From the NCBI RefSeq assembly GCF_000264995.1, contig NW_006767440.1:64402-110936 (forward strand): a stretch of DNA of 46,535 bases. The letters run 5' to 3'. The notes under the pieces were generated by a model. It worked only from the letters and a program-made list of their open reading frames with translations, ran no database searches and was not told the origin of the DNA. Below, piece by piece: positions 21,901 through 31,706 of the stretch; the stretch's first letter is position 1, and each line of letters begins with the position of its first letter. A program made the position numbers and the translations under genes. The stretch comes from Punctularia strigosozonata HHB-11173 SS5 (taxonomy: Eukaryota > Basidiomycota > Agaricomycetes > Corticiales > Punctulariaceae).

Positions 21901-23403
21901 TACTCTGGTGCGTGTTGCAGTTCCTCTCAGATGAATTACGATCTTGACCAAGCCACAGATGGGCGTTACAAGAGGTTCAAGCGAGTGTTCGTGATCAGTT
22001 ATCGGGCATTCATCACCGCCGATGACATGCTGGGATACTTGCTCAAAGAATACAACCTTGCCGACGAGGGTGGTACTTCATCTCAATCGCGATATCCGGT
22101 TGACCGTCAAATCGCGTACGTCCAGTGGTGATATATTCTGCCTTCCTGTCTTCTGATGAAACGATCAGAGTACTCAAAATGATGGGGGAATGGCTGGATC
22201 AGTGCTACATCGAGAGGAATTCCGACTTCTTGAATCGGGTCAAGGATTTCGCAGCAAATGTGCGCGGCCAGGGTAACCGGGTCTTGGACGATCTGAAATC
22301 CCAGCTCACGGCAGTGGTCGATCGCAGGGTCAGTCGAAATAATCTTCCACCTTCCCATTGCGCTAAATGCCGTTTCAGCTGATGCTCTTGGAAAGACCCA
22401 ACTCATTAACACCGAAAGGCTCCAAGAAGGTCGTAGCAGAAGAACCCAGAGATCTAGCCATTGCTTTGACGATATTGGAAGGCGCTCTGTATGCTCGCAT
22501 CCTCCCAGGTGAATGCGTAGCATATTTGCAACGACGTTACGACCGCGATCAGCTTGAGCTAGACCACCGAGATAAGAACTGGGTACGATTTCGATTGGCA
22601 CGAAGAGACCAGTGCTGACGGACAACGCAGAACAACGTCGACGAGCATCGACGAACCTGCAAGAAGATTGCTTACTGGGTCAAACGTTCCGTTCTTCACC
22701 GTGATGAGCCCGATCGGCGTTCGCTGTCGCTCAAGTACTTCATCAACACAGCGCTTGTGAGTTACACTCGTAATTTATGCCCCTTATGCTTAACTCACCG
22801 CCTGTTCGCGGCAGGAGTGCAGAAAACTGCACAACTACTCGTCCATGTCGGCAATCGTCAACGCTCTCCAGTCGTCGCAGTTGAAGGGCCTCAAAGTGAC
22901 ATGGCGAGAGCTGCACAAGCGTGACAGCGCGAATTTGCAAGAGATGGTAAAGCTGCTCAACGAGGCGAACGGTCATGGGGCTTACTACGCTGCGATAAAT
23001 TCGGCGCGGGGAAGATGCGTGCCATGTTTAGGTGCCGTCAACCGTCTGCGCCCCGTGTTTATGCACTGAGTGCGATACCCCATCAGATGTCCACTTGAAG
23101 GCCTGTAAGGCTTTTCAGCAGAAACCGACCAAGGAGTGGGAAGGACGACAGCTGATCAACTTCGCGCGCTGTTATGAGCTTGCGGACCAGGTGGAAGAGG
23201 CGCTCAAGTACAAACCTCCCGATCTGGAGGCTTATCGCGACAAGGGCTGGCTCGCGTACCTCGAGAGCGCCCTCCGGGGCGTGCGCGACGACCCCAAATC
23301 AGTGCGGGATCTTGAAGAAAGGAGCCGGATGCTGACGGAAAAGGAAGATAAACTATTCAAATCGAGGCACTTCGAGCTGGCCGCGGCCGGTTTTCGGGTC
23401 TGA
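18921..23403 (+). CDS. Helical-bundle / HGD-type kinase / RasGEF fusion protein
   Basis: Predicted signalling protein joining a protein kinase to a Ras guanine-nucleotide exchange factor (about 1141 aa). Exons: 18921-18987, 19048-19091, 19142-19251, 19304-19442, 19491-19661, 19710-19812, 19863-19931, 19993-20066, 20119-20214, 20266-20415, 20467-20526, 20580-20591, 20646-20759, 20816-21065, 21122-21907, 21959-22115, 22169-22328, 22379-22582, 22631-22756, 22815-23031, 23087-23403. Residues 1-210 form an MLKL-NTD/Cbl-N-like helical bundle. The kinase (about 212-486) shows VAQGGFNDVY, VALKV, a REVDIW helix, HPNIVRLYGI, HGDLRGVNVL, DFGLSK and PERL. A Ser/Pro-rich linker follows, then RasGEF_N (from about 733) and the RasGEF catalytic domain (about 854-1090; EEPRDLAIALTILE, NYSSMSAIVNALQSS, KEWEGRQLINF). 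The Lys, Glu, Asp and DFG residues are present, so the kinase looks active. The 12-base exon, the end of exon 20 and the last exon's end are the weakest points. One intron uses a GCAAGT donor. Confidence 0.88.
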
Positions 23404-23656
23404 TTCTGGGACTATCGCTCATCTTGGATACTCTAATGTTCCTTCTAGATGATACCACTGCATAACTTATCCCCTCATCGTATAGATACCATGCCACATT
23501 TACCGGAATGTATTGGAAGCCTCTTTCTCCCTCTCGATCTGCGTGACGAATAATATCATCACATTGCGTCGGATGCTCAACAGCCGCGCTGGGGGTATAT
23601 GTATACATATATATAAGTATGTCGTCTGTCCGACCGGTGTGTGGGTATCTATCCAC
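23404..23656. other. Convergent 3' region
   Basis: Holds the 3' ends of the kinase-RasGEF gene (+) and the coiled-coil gene (-). A last-exon alternative for the kinase-RasGEF gene (splice at about 23391, stop at about 23467) would extend it slightly. Nothing else was seen. Confidence 0.45.
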
Positions 23657-25074
23657 CTAGGAACGTCGTTTGCTGGTGGAAAACTTGCGCATGCGGCCGA
23701 AGAGGGTCGTCGGAGCGGCGGCTTCTGCGGCGGCCTTGGCCGTAGCGGAGATGGTGGTAGAGAGCACGGTCGAGGCGGGCGGCTTTGGCGGGAGGAGGTG
23801 GCCGTGGTAGATGGCTGGTGAGTGAAGCCCCAGCGGGGACGGGGCGAGCTTCGGCAGACGGGATGCGGAAGAGAGCGAGGGCGACGGGCGCGCATCCGCA
23901 GAATAGGAGGAGGATGAGAGCGCGGACGTGGGCGAGAGGGGGAGGTCGATGACGGAGTCGCCCGAGGCGGAGAAGGGGTCGGAGGACGGGAACGCGAACT
24001 TGCTGGTGGGAGAGGGTGGCTTGGAGCTGCTTGGGGAGTAGGGCGGGGGTGCCTCGCTCCCTCGTCGGGTCGTCTTTTTCAACACCGCGCGGGACTTCGA
24101 CGACTGACGACCGGAGGAGGAATTGTGAATCTGCGACTGCAAAGGACAGGAGTTAGACCAAGACCCTTCTGAAACTAGGGAAGAAGTCTCACCATCTTCG
24201 GTTTGCCGGGCACTGCGAGCTGCTTGTCCTGGAGACGGGAGCTAACCGGGGAGGGCGCCGGAGGCCCCTGGGCCCAGTTGTCCGGGATGGCGGGTGTCTT
24301 GGCGAACGGGGAGATAGCGTACTTGCGCGCGGCCGCGGCGGTCCGGCTGAAGCGCTTCGAGGTGCGCTTGCTCGACCGGCTGGGGGACCGGGAGGCGTCT
24401 TCGGCGAAGGCGGAGATGTCTGCGCTGAGGACGACGGAGGCTCGTTGCCCCGGGGACGACTTGGAGGAAGAGGAGGGACCTGCAGTCGGGCCGCTGCCGA
24501 GCGTGAAGAGGATCTTGAGCTCGGAACCCTTAGACATTCTGACGGTCGTCTCGGTGGGGGTGGGTTCACCGAGCTTATCCTGGACTTTGGGTTGGTTCTC
24601 CCCGCTAGTAGAGGCTGTCCTCACTCCACGGAGCTTCAGTTCCGAGATGTGCCGCTCGTAGAGCCGCTGTCGTTGGCGATAGACATCGAGTTCGGCACCC
24701 TGTTGAGCTACTTCGTGGCGGGCGGCTTGCAGTTCGCGTCGTAGGGCACTGTTAGTCGCCGCGAGCTGGGAGACGACGGATTCGAGTTGGTGGATGAGGG
24801 TGAAGTGGGGATCGTCCGATGCCTCGCCGTCTACAGTCGATTCACCCTCTAGACTGATGAGCGAGTCCGAGGAAGAGGAAGAGGAAGAGGAAGAGGGGGC
24901 GGTGGATTGGGTAACGTCGAGGTTTTCGTGAGATGCCCATTCTATGTCGTCGTGGTCCTCGACAGCGTCGTAGGTGCTGCAGGAGGCTCTGAGGCCGAGG
25001 CTGAGGTGAGACGACCGGAGTGCGCTGAGACACGCGAGTACGGGGTCGCGACCGGAGATGGACATGATTATCAC
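23657..25074 (-). CDS. Hypothetical Ser/Pro-rich coiled-coil protein
   Basis: Two exons (25074-24194, allowing one base for the donor, and 24136-23657) give about 453 aa. The function is not recognised. The N-terminus (MSISGRDPVLACLSALRSS) and an acidic, serine-rich stretch precede a predicted coiled coil (about residues 90-145: QLESVVSQLAATNSALRREL and following heptads). The rest is low-complexity Ser/Pro/Arg-rich with proline-flanked serines, and ends in a basic FGRMRKFSTSKRR tail. The start may be at the second Met (25065). Composition and a single intron with clean signals support a real gene. It may be a scaffold or cytoskeletal protein, which is inference from composition only. Confidence 0.75.
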
Positions 25075-25496
25075 CAGCCCATGCGGTATGAAAAGAGCGT
25101 AGAGTAAATGAGTGTGTATGACACGATGATAGGAGCGGTGTACAAGGTCAAGAGAGGTCAGGGACTGGCAAGTGCCGGGATGAGAACTCTAATTCGCTCA
25201 ATATATCGGTGGTTTCCATCCTGTCTATTATACAGAACATATATTCCCCCATATCAGGGTGAAGATGGTGAAACGGATGTATAAAATCGAGTGAAACAAC
25301 GAGGAGAGCAAAAAAGCAAGCAGACAGTGCAAAGGCGTGTCGCAATAATCCCTATAGAACAGGACAATAAGTGAGGTGAAATTGAAAAGCCCAGCGCGAG
25401 GCGTGCATATATGCGCGCGCCCGTCGCCCAAGGACCATAGGCCGTTCGACATAAAAACCGTCGTTCACGCGCGCGCCCTGACCGGGGACCCCTTTC
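25075..25496. other. Intergenic region between two minus-strand genes
   Basis: Promoter region of the coiled-coil gene and 3' UTR of the F-box gene. Small frames here have no support. It is A/T-richer than its neighbours. Confidence 0.5.
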
Positions 25497-27704
25497 TCAA
25501 TTAGCAAAGCTCCATATGCGCACGTCCCCGTCGTCGCTGCCGGACACGATCTTGTCCTCGCCGACGGCGAGGCACGTCACCGCGCCGGCGTGGCCGATGA
25601 GCGTCGCCGTGCACCTGCCCGACTCGCGTTCCCAGACCTTGATCGTCCGGTCGTGGCTTCCGGACACGAGCCGCATCGGGTCCGCGGCGACGGCCCAGAC
25701 GCCCTCGATGTGCCCGAAGAGGGTGTTGAGCGCCTTGCCGGACTCGATGTCCCAGAGCTTGATCGTGTTGTCGAGGCTGCCCGAGATCAGCACCGGCTTG
25801 GAGCCCGACGACGACGACGGCGGCGGTGGCGGTGGCTTGGTCTCGCCGTCGTCTTGAGCGTTCGGCGTTGAGGAAGATGAGGATGTGGATGAGGATGATG
25901 CGTCGGAAGGGCCGTTGGGGTTGGCAGCGGGGTCGGGCTGGCATCCGAGCAGGAGCCGCATCGACTGCACCTGCCCGACGTGCCCCATGAACTGCCGCAC
26001 GCACGCCCTCTTCGTCAGATCCCACAGCCGGATCGACCCATCGTCCGACGCCGAGAACAGCATCTTCCCCGGATCGATGTTAGGCGACTGCGCCCTCGCT
26101 CCGCCCGCGCCGTTCCCGAACACCTCGAGCCCGCTCGACCCCGCCGCCGCCGACGACGACGACGACGGCCTCGTATCCCACAGCTGCACGGCGTTCACCC
26201 AGTCCTTGTGCCCGCGCAGCGTGAAGCACTCCCCCGACCGGAAGTTCCACACCTTGACCGTCGCGTCCACGCCGCCGCTCGCGAGCAGCTCGCGGTCAAA
26301 GTTGAGGCACACCACGCCCTCCGTGTGCCCCTCGAGCGTCTTCAGACAGCGGCCCGTGCGCCAGTCCCAGACTTTGAGCGTCCGGTCCATGCTGCCCGTC
26401 ACGAGCTTGGCCTCGTCGAACTGCAGCGCGCGGACGGCGCGGGTGTGCCCGCGCAGGCAGCGGATCTCGGCGCCGGTCTCGAGGTTCCAGACGCGGGCGG
26501 TGCGGTCGTACGAGCCGGTGATGAGGATCGGGAAGGCCGGGTGCGGGAGGGTCTCGGAGAATTGGAGGCACATGACGCCGTCGGTGTGGCCGGTGAGGGT
26601 GCGGATGGTGCAGCGCCCGCGACGCCAGTTGCGCTCGATCCGCAGGCGCTCGCAGTAGACGTCTTTCCAGGGGCGGGTGAGCGAGCGCTGGATGGAGGGG
26701 TGTTGTTGGGATGAGGAGGAGGATGAGGAGAGGAGGGGGTTCGGGGTGGGGGAGGCGGAGCGGCGGGAGGAGGGGCCGGAGGAGGAAGAGCGGTCGGTGT
26801 CCATGGGCGCGGGGGTAGAGGGGCCGGTACCGGCGGGTGTCTCGGAACGCTGGCGCTTCAAAGATGGCGGGACGGGGGCGAGTTCGTCTCGTTTTCGCTT
26901 CTGAGAAGAGGTCGATGCCGTTGAAGGCGCGGGTAACAACCCGGGAGACGGCGATGGTGAAGCAGGTGCCGTTAGGTGTCGCCGTCGTTCGAGGATGGGT
27001 AGTCCCCAGCCGCACTTGTGACACTTCTGGCCGATGTGCTGTTCGCAGATGCCGCGCCAGAGCGCATCGTCGTCGGCGAGCGACTTCCATAGGCGCGTGA
27101 CCTGCGCCGCCCGACACAGCGAGTAGGCATCGAGGTAAGAGAGCACCTGGAGGGAGACCTCGCGGGGGAACACGCGGAAGGGGTCGAGCCGGATCAGGTC
27201 CTGGAGCTGCTCGGTGAGGAGGGAAAGCTGCGAGAAGCAGCACATGGTGAGCAGTCCTTGGAGTATGAGTGCACGACGAGGATGCGGCGAAGCGGAGAAG
27301 GAGGCCCAGACGCCGTTGATCGCCTCACGATCTTCGAGCGGTAGTTTATCGAGCGCCTAATGTATGTTAGATCGCAACGTGAACGAGAATGCCGGACGAC
27401 ATACCTGCTGGAGCTTTAGGTTCGTGCCTTCGTGCGCCATCCGCTGGTGTCGAACGCATAGCTTGCGCGGAGGCGGTTGCTCGGAAACGACCTCCGCCTG
27501 CTTCCCCTGCTTCCCCTTCCCTTCGCCCCCCTGCTGCTCGTGCGCGTGTGCTTCATCCGTGTGATCCGGGGCGTCGATGCTGGGCAGATCAAAGGTGGTC
27601 ACGGGCGGACTGTCTCCGCGCGGCGACTGGGTCTGGTCGACATCGCTGGCGGAGGCGAGCTTGGGCGGCGGCAGCGTATCGCAGACGTAAGACGAGGATG
27701 CCAT
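25497..27704 (-). CDS. sconB: SconB/Met30-type F-box WD40 protein
   Basis: Substrate receptor of an SCF ubiquitin ligase. Fungal Met30/SconB/SCON2 represses sulfur assimilation by controlling the bZIP activator Met4/CYS3. Exons 27704-27405 and 27356-25497 give about 719 aa. Residues about 78-135 carry the family-specific LCVRHQRMAHEGTNLKLQ...PHPRRALILQGLLTMCCFSQ block. The F-box is at about 157-201 (VFPREVSLQVLSYLD ... LADDDALW), followed by HIGQKCHKCGWGLP. A serine-rich linker (about 230-335) leads into seven WD40 repeats from about 353 (GHTDGVMCLQF ... DGDVRIWSF). Two repeats contain long low-complexity Ser/Pro/Gly inserts. The upstream exon and acceptor fit because the joined frame reproduces the known family order. 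It could be mistaken for an FBXW7/Cdc4 homologue; the CGWGLP segment favours SconB. Confidence 0.92.
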
Positions 27705-28254
27705 GAGCCCGTTCTGGACGGGGGGCGAGGGCAGGTTATAAAGCTGGGACCGAAGCGCTGCTCGAGAGGCGAAAGCTTGCGCCGCACTGTCGCGACATCA
27801 CGCAATAACCAGGCGCTCGCGGCAAGTCCCGAAGCGCCTGTACCGCGCCACCCCCTTTCTCCCGGCGATGGCCGGCGTCCACCCCCTTCGTGTGCGCAAC
27901 CACGGCAAAGCCAATCTGGCGATTTCTTTGGATTTGGAACTCCTCCGGTAAATTCAGCAAACTGGACGATCTTCAGCACGATACGTCGGTCTTCCTGGGA
28001 GCAGACCGTGCGAGATGCGCACGCACCGTAGCCTTTCCTCCTCCAAAGCAGCTGTTTCCTCATCTCGCCACAGGATGACGCGTTCGGTTTTTTTCGCATC
28101 CGATTTTGTCATGGGCGCTTTTCGCTGGGAAGCTGGCGTGCTCGGCGCAGCATTCGATAGAAACAAGTGGTGCCACCGTCGCAACAACTTGGCTGAGGTC
28201 TTTGCGCCATGACGTGCGTCACCGTACATTAGTCGTCCTCGACCTGGGGCGCGG
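27705..28254. other. sconB upstream region and flank of the DNA element
   Basis: Promoter region of the F-box gene. A minus-strand frame (28358-27954) containing MTKSDAKKTERV and a Glu-rich end is open, but no family or splice context supports it. The last bases are the target-site copy of the element that follows. Confidence 0.4.
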
Positions 28255-28368
28255 CCTGCAACAGGACCCCCGTTAATACGGTTTAATGTTAGAATATTCC
28301 GACGACATTTTCGGCCCTGAAAAGGGCCGTACGTCGGAATAATTGCCGACAAAAGCACGTCTGAGGGC

Positions 28369-28805
28369 AGGCTCCTAAACCACCCGCACGTATCGTGTTC
28401 ATCTCCAGCAATCCCAGAGCGCCGGGCAAGGCTGGATCATAGATGGGAAGATATTACCATAATTGTGATAGTATTATGTAAGAGTCCAAAAGCGTTAAGC
28501 GACATACCCTATTTGGAAACGTAAGGGCTGGATTGAACACGATACGGCGGCTGGCACAACTGGCAATTTCAAATTGCCTCGCCGGTCGGCACACCTCCGT
28601 AAGAATGATCCTAGGGCTCGCTTAGCAGTATCGCAAAGCTGTCCCAGGCAGCTGAATAAACCATCAGCTTCCTCCGGATCAGGCAACGAAACTCGGGCAT
28701 TCCCGACACTCTCTGCAGGCTGCTGGTCCTCGGCCGAAGTCAGCACAATGCGGAACGAAGGATTGCGGTGCGTTGACGAATTGTTGATGTTGACGCTGTA
28801 ACGGG
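28369..28805. repeat. Left 437 bp inverted arm
   Basis: Reverse complement of 29612-30048. It contains a frame of about 84 codons reading outward on the minus strand (28746-28495), mirrored in the right arm. The frame has no recognised family and is not called as a gene. Confidence 0.9.
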
Positions 28806-29611
28806 TACATATATGAGNNNNNNNNNNNNNNNNNNNNNNNNNNNNNNNNNNNNNNNNNNNNNNNNNNNNNNNNNNNNNNNNNNNNNNNNNNNNNNNNNNN
28901 NNNNNNNNNNNNNNNNNNNNNNNNNNNNNNNNNNNNNNNNNNNNNNNNNNNNNNNNNNNNNNNNNNNNNNNNNNNNNNNNNNNNNNNNNNNNNNNNNNNN
29001 NNNNNNNNNNNNNNNNNNNNNNNNNNNNNNNNNNNNNNNNNNNNNNNNNNNNNNNNNNNNNNNNNNNNNNNNNNNNNNNNNNNNNNNNNNNNNNNNNNNN
29101 NNNNNNNNNNNNNNNNNNNNNNNNNNNNNNNNNNNNNNNNNNNNNNNNNNNNNNNNNNNNNNNNNNNNNNNNNNNNNNNNNNNNNNNNNNNNNNNNNNNN
29201 NNNNNNNNNNNNNNNNNNNNNNNNNNNNNNNNNNNNNNNNNNNNNNNNNNNNNNNNNNNNNNNNNNNNNNNNNNNNNNNNNNNNNNNNNNNNNNNNNNNN
29301 NNNNNNNNNNNNNNNNNNNNNNNNNNNNNNNNNNNNNNNNNNNNNNNNNNNNNNNNNNNNNNNNNNNNNNNNNNNNNNNNNNNNNNNNNNNNNNNNNNNN
29401 NNNNNNNNNNNNNNNNNNNNNNNNNNNNNNNNNNNNNNNNNNNNNNNNNNNNNNNNNNNNNNNNNNNNNNNNNNNNNNNNNNNNNNNNNNNNNNNNNNNN
29501 NNNNNNNNNNNNNNNNNNNNNNNNNNNNNNNNNNNNNNNNNNNNNNNNNNNNNNNNNNNNNNNNNNNNNNNNNNNNNNNNNNNNNNNNNNNNNNNNNNNN
29601 NNNNNNNNNNN

Positions 29612-30048
29612 CCCGTTACAGCGTCAACATCAACAATTCGTCAACGCACCGCAATCCTTCGTTCCGCATTGTGCTGACTTCGGCCGAGGACCAGCAGCCT
29701 GCAGAGAGTGTCGGGAATGCCCGAGTTTCGTTGCCTGATCCGGAGGAAGCTGATGGTTTATTCAGCTGCCTGGGACAGCTTTGCGATACTGCTAAGCGAG
29801 CCCTAGGATCATTCTTACGGAGGTGTGCCGACCGGCGAGGCAATTTGAAATTGCCAGTTGTGCCAGCCGCCGTATCGTGTTCAATCCAGCCCTTACGTTT
29901 CCAAATAGGGTATGTCGCTTAACGCTTTTGGACTCTTACATAATACTATCACAATTATGGTAATATCTTCCCATCTATGATCCAGCCTTGCCCGGCGCTC
30001 TGGGATTGCTGGAGATGAACACGATACGTGCGGGTGGTTTAGGAGCCT
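29612..30048. repeat. Right 437 bp inverted arm
   Basis: Reverse complement of 28369-28805. It begins exactly at the end of the N gap, whereas the left arm is followed by 12 further bases (tacatatatgag) before the gap. Confidence 0.9.
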
Positions 30049-30354
30049 GGTCTGAGGGCGCCTCAGGCCGGAATAATTTTGGCGACATCCGTTCGGAGCG
30101 ACAAACCAAGGTCGGAATATTTGTCGACAAAAGGATCGAACCATCGAGGGCCCGGAGAGGAACAGCCCAGATATAGCCATTAATTCCCACGATGCCGGAA
30201 TAGAGGGCGGACGAAATGGGCGCCGCAGGCCCGGTGTCGGAATATTTGCCGACAAAAACGTGCCGATGGAAGCAGAAAATTGCCGACAATACGACTCATT
30301 TTGGTCAGCGAATATTCCAACCTTTAACTGTATTAACGGGGGTCCTCCTGCAAC

Positions 30355-31460
30355 GCGGAGATCAGCTGGCCACGGTCTCGTCAGAGTATCGTTCAATTTG
30401 CAAACGTACTGACCCGTGCTAACGTTCTCGGGATGTTGCGTCTTCGCCATGCTCCATATTGTCGCGCGTGCTGTACTGTCCCGTTGTTACCCAGCCGCGG
30501 GGAACTCGCTCGATCCGCTTGCCACTGCCTACGTTTTTCGCAAGGTTGAAGAGTATGAGGGAGCATAGGGACCTCAGAGCGGGAAACCTCGCGATCTCCC
30601 GTCGATTTCTCTCGGACGCGGTAGCGATGGATCTTTGTCAGCGGTTTGCCGCAAGGCGTTCGTCATCCACCTCAGAGGCCGGCACCGTGAACCGAATCTC
30701 TTACACGATCGACGACTCTTGCGTACACTGCTTGCTGTTCTGTCTCCCTTAAGTTGAGCAAGCCGGCGTCTGCTGCGCTGGGCACATCCCTGCGATCTCA
30801 AGGCGCGTTTCAATCACCGATCTCTGGACTCGTGCCATGATTAATCTCACTGCTAGCTTGCTCCAGCAACGTGCCATAGGTGTGGAGACAGTGTTGCACG
30901 GACGAACCATGTTACAGTTTTTTCGCCGTGGATTGGCAAGCGTGAGGGAAGTGCCGGCCCATGAGGTGCAGCATACATCTCTTACTCGTCGCCCGACCTT
31001 CTTACGGAAATACGATAGACGTTTATCACTGCAACGCATGCATGTTTGCCACCAAGAGACACACCGCATCTAATGCCCACCCATATCGTCTCAACGCAAG
31101 CGACGGAAGGACGGGCCGAAATCGACGGATTCGCCGGTATACGGCGCGATAGTAAGTATCCACTCGTATCGCCTTCGGCACATCAGGCAAGTCAGGCCGT
31201 TCTTCGTCACCGCCAGACGTCAGAGTCTCCCCTGGGAAGAGGACGGCCATTAATCGTCAGCCTTCACGAGCTCAGGCACTCGACGCGACTGCTGGTTCAC
31301 CTCTCTGCTGCCGCATAGGCATCTGAGCGATACGCTCAGTTGTGTAGGGAAATGGGTCGGGGGTGCTAGAGTCGCATAACCTGGATAGTCGTGATGCGTA
31401 TAACTGATGCCGTTCTCGACATCGTCGACGTGATTGGTGTTCATTGACCTCTCCCATCGA
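30355..31460 (-). CDS. Probable multi-exon gene, unrecognised, model unresolved
   Basis: Several minus-strand stretches look coding but I could not join them confidently. They are: a possible start near 31441 with GISYTHHDYPGYATLAPP; MAVLFPGETLTSGGDEERP (31250 downward); LLEQASSEINHGTSPEI (about 30870-30820); GLLNLRETEQQAVYARVVD (about 30760-30700); and KRIERVPRGWVTTGQYSTRD (about 30530-30470). Downstream, near 30400-30350, is a branch-like GCTGATC followed by GTTGCAGG, a good 3' splice site that is also the target duplication of the DNA element. No family is recognised. Some pieces may be chance frames. Strand and extent are the only claims made. Confidence 0.3.
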
Positions 31461-31706
31461 AACACCTTTCTGACTGCGTTGTGTGTAGACGATACATCAA
31501 GTAGCAACCTGTACTAAAAAAACAGTAACAGCGACCCATACCGAGTTGCAGTATGGTTCCCACATCTTCGAACACTTGGGCGTCGACTGAGACATGACGA
31601 GCATGCAATGACTCGGAGTCTTGTTGGAGGGAAATAACTGTGTTGATCCTTACATCATTGATTAGAATGTGGGCAGTATGGTTATGACTTACCACGGGGA
31701 CACCCT
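31461..31706. other. 3' flank of the DUF2235-WD40 gene
   Basis: Short intergenic stretch with no supportable gene. An A7 run lies at about 31516. Confidence 0.4.

Larger units (their letters stand above)
28263..30346. mobile_element. hAT-like DNA transposon with long internal inverted arms
   Basis: The left end AGGACCCCCGTTAATAC (28263-28279) is matched inverted at the right end (30330-30346). Both ends are flanked by the same 8 bp CCTGCAAC (28255-28262 and 30347-30354), the target-duplication length typical of hAT elements. Inside, 28369-28805 and 29612-30048 are inverted copies of 437 bp around an N gap (28818-29611). The subterminal parts differ in length (106 and 298 bp) and carry the motif GTCGGAATATTTGCCGAC several times in both orientations. 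No transposase is visible outside the gap, so it is probably non-autonomous. Other superfamilies with 8 bp duplications are possible. Confidence 0.85.

Noticed and set aside
26296-27243. 315-codon alternative minus-strand frame over the F-box gene
   Set aside because: Arg/Pro/His-rich shadow of the SconB coding frame.
28813-29922. 369-codon frame through the second N run
   Set aside because: Mostly unknown bases. The readable end is the same sequence as the left arm read in reverse, with no known family.
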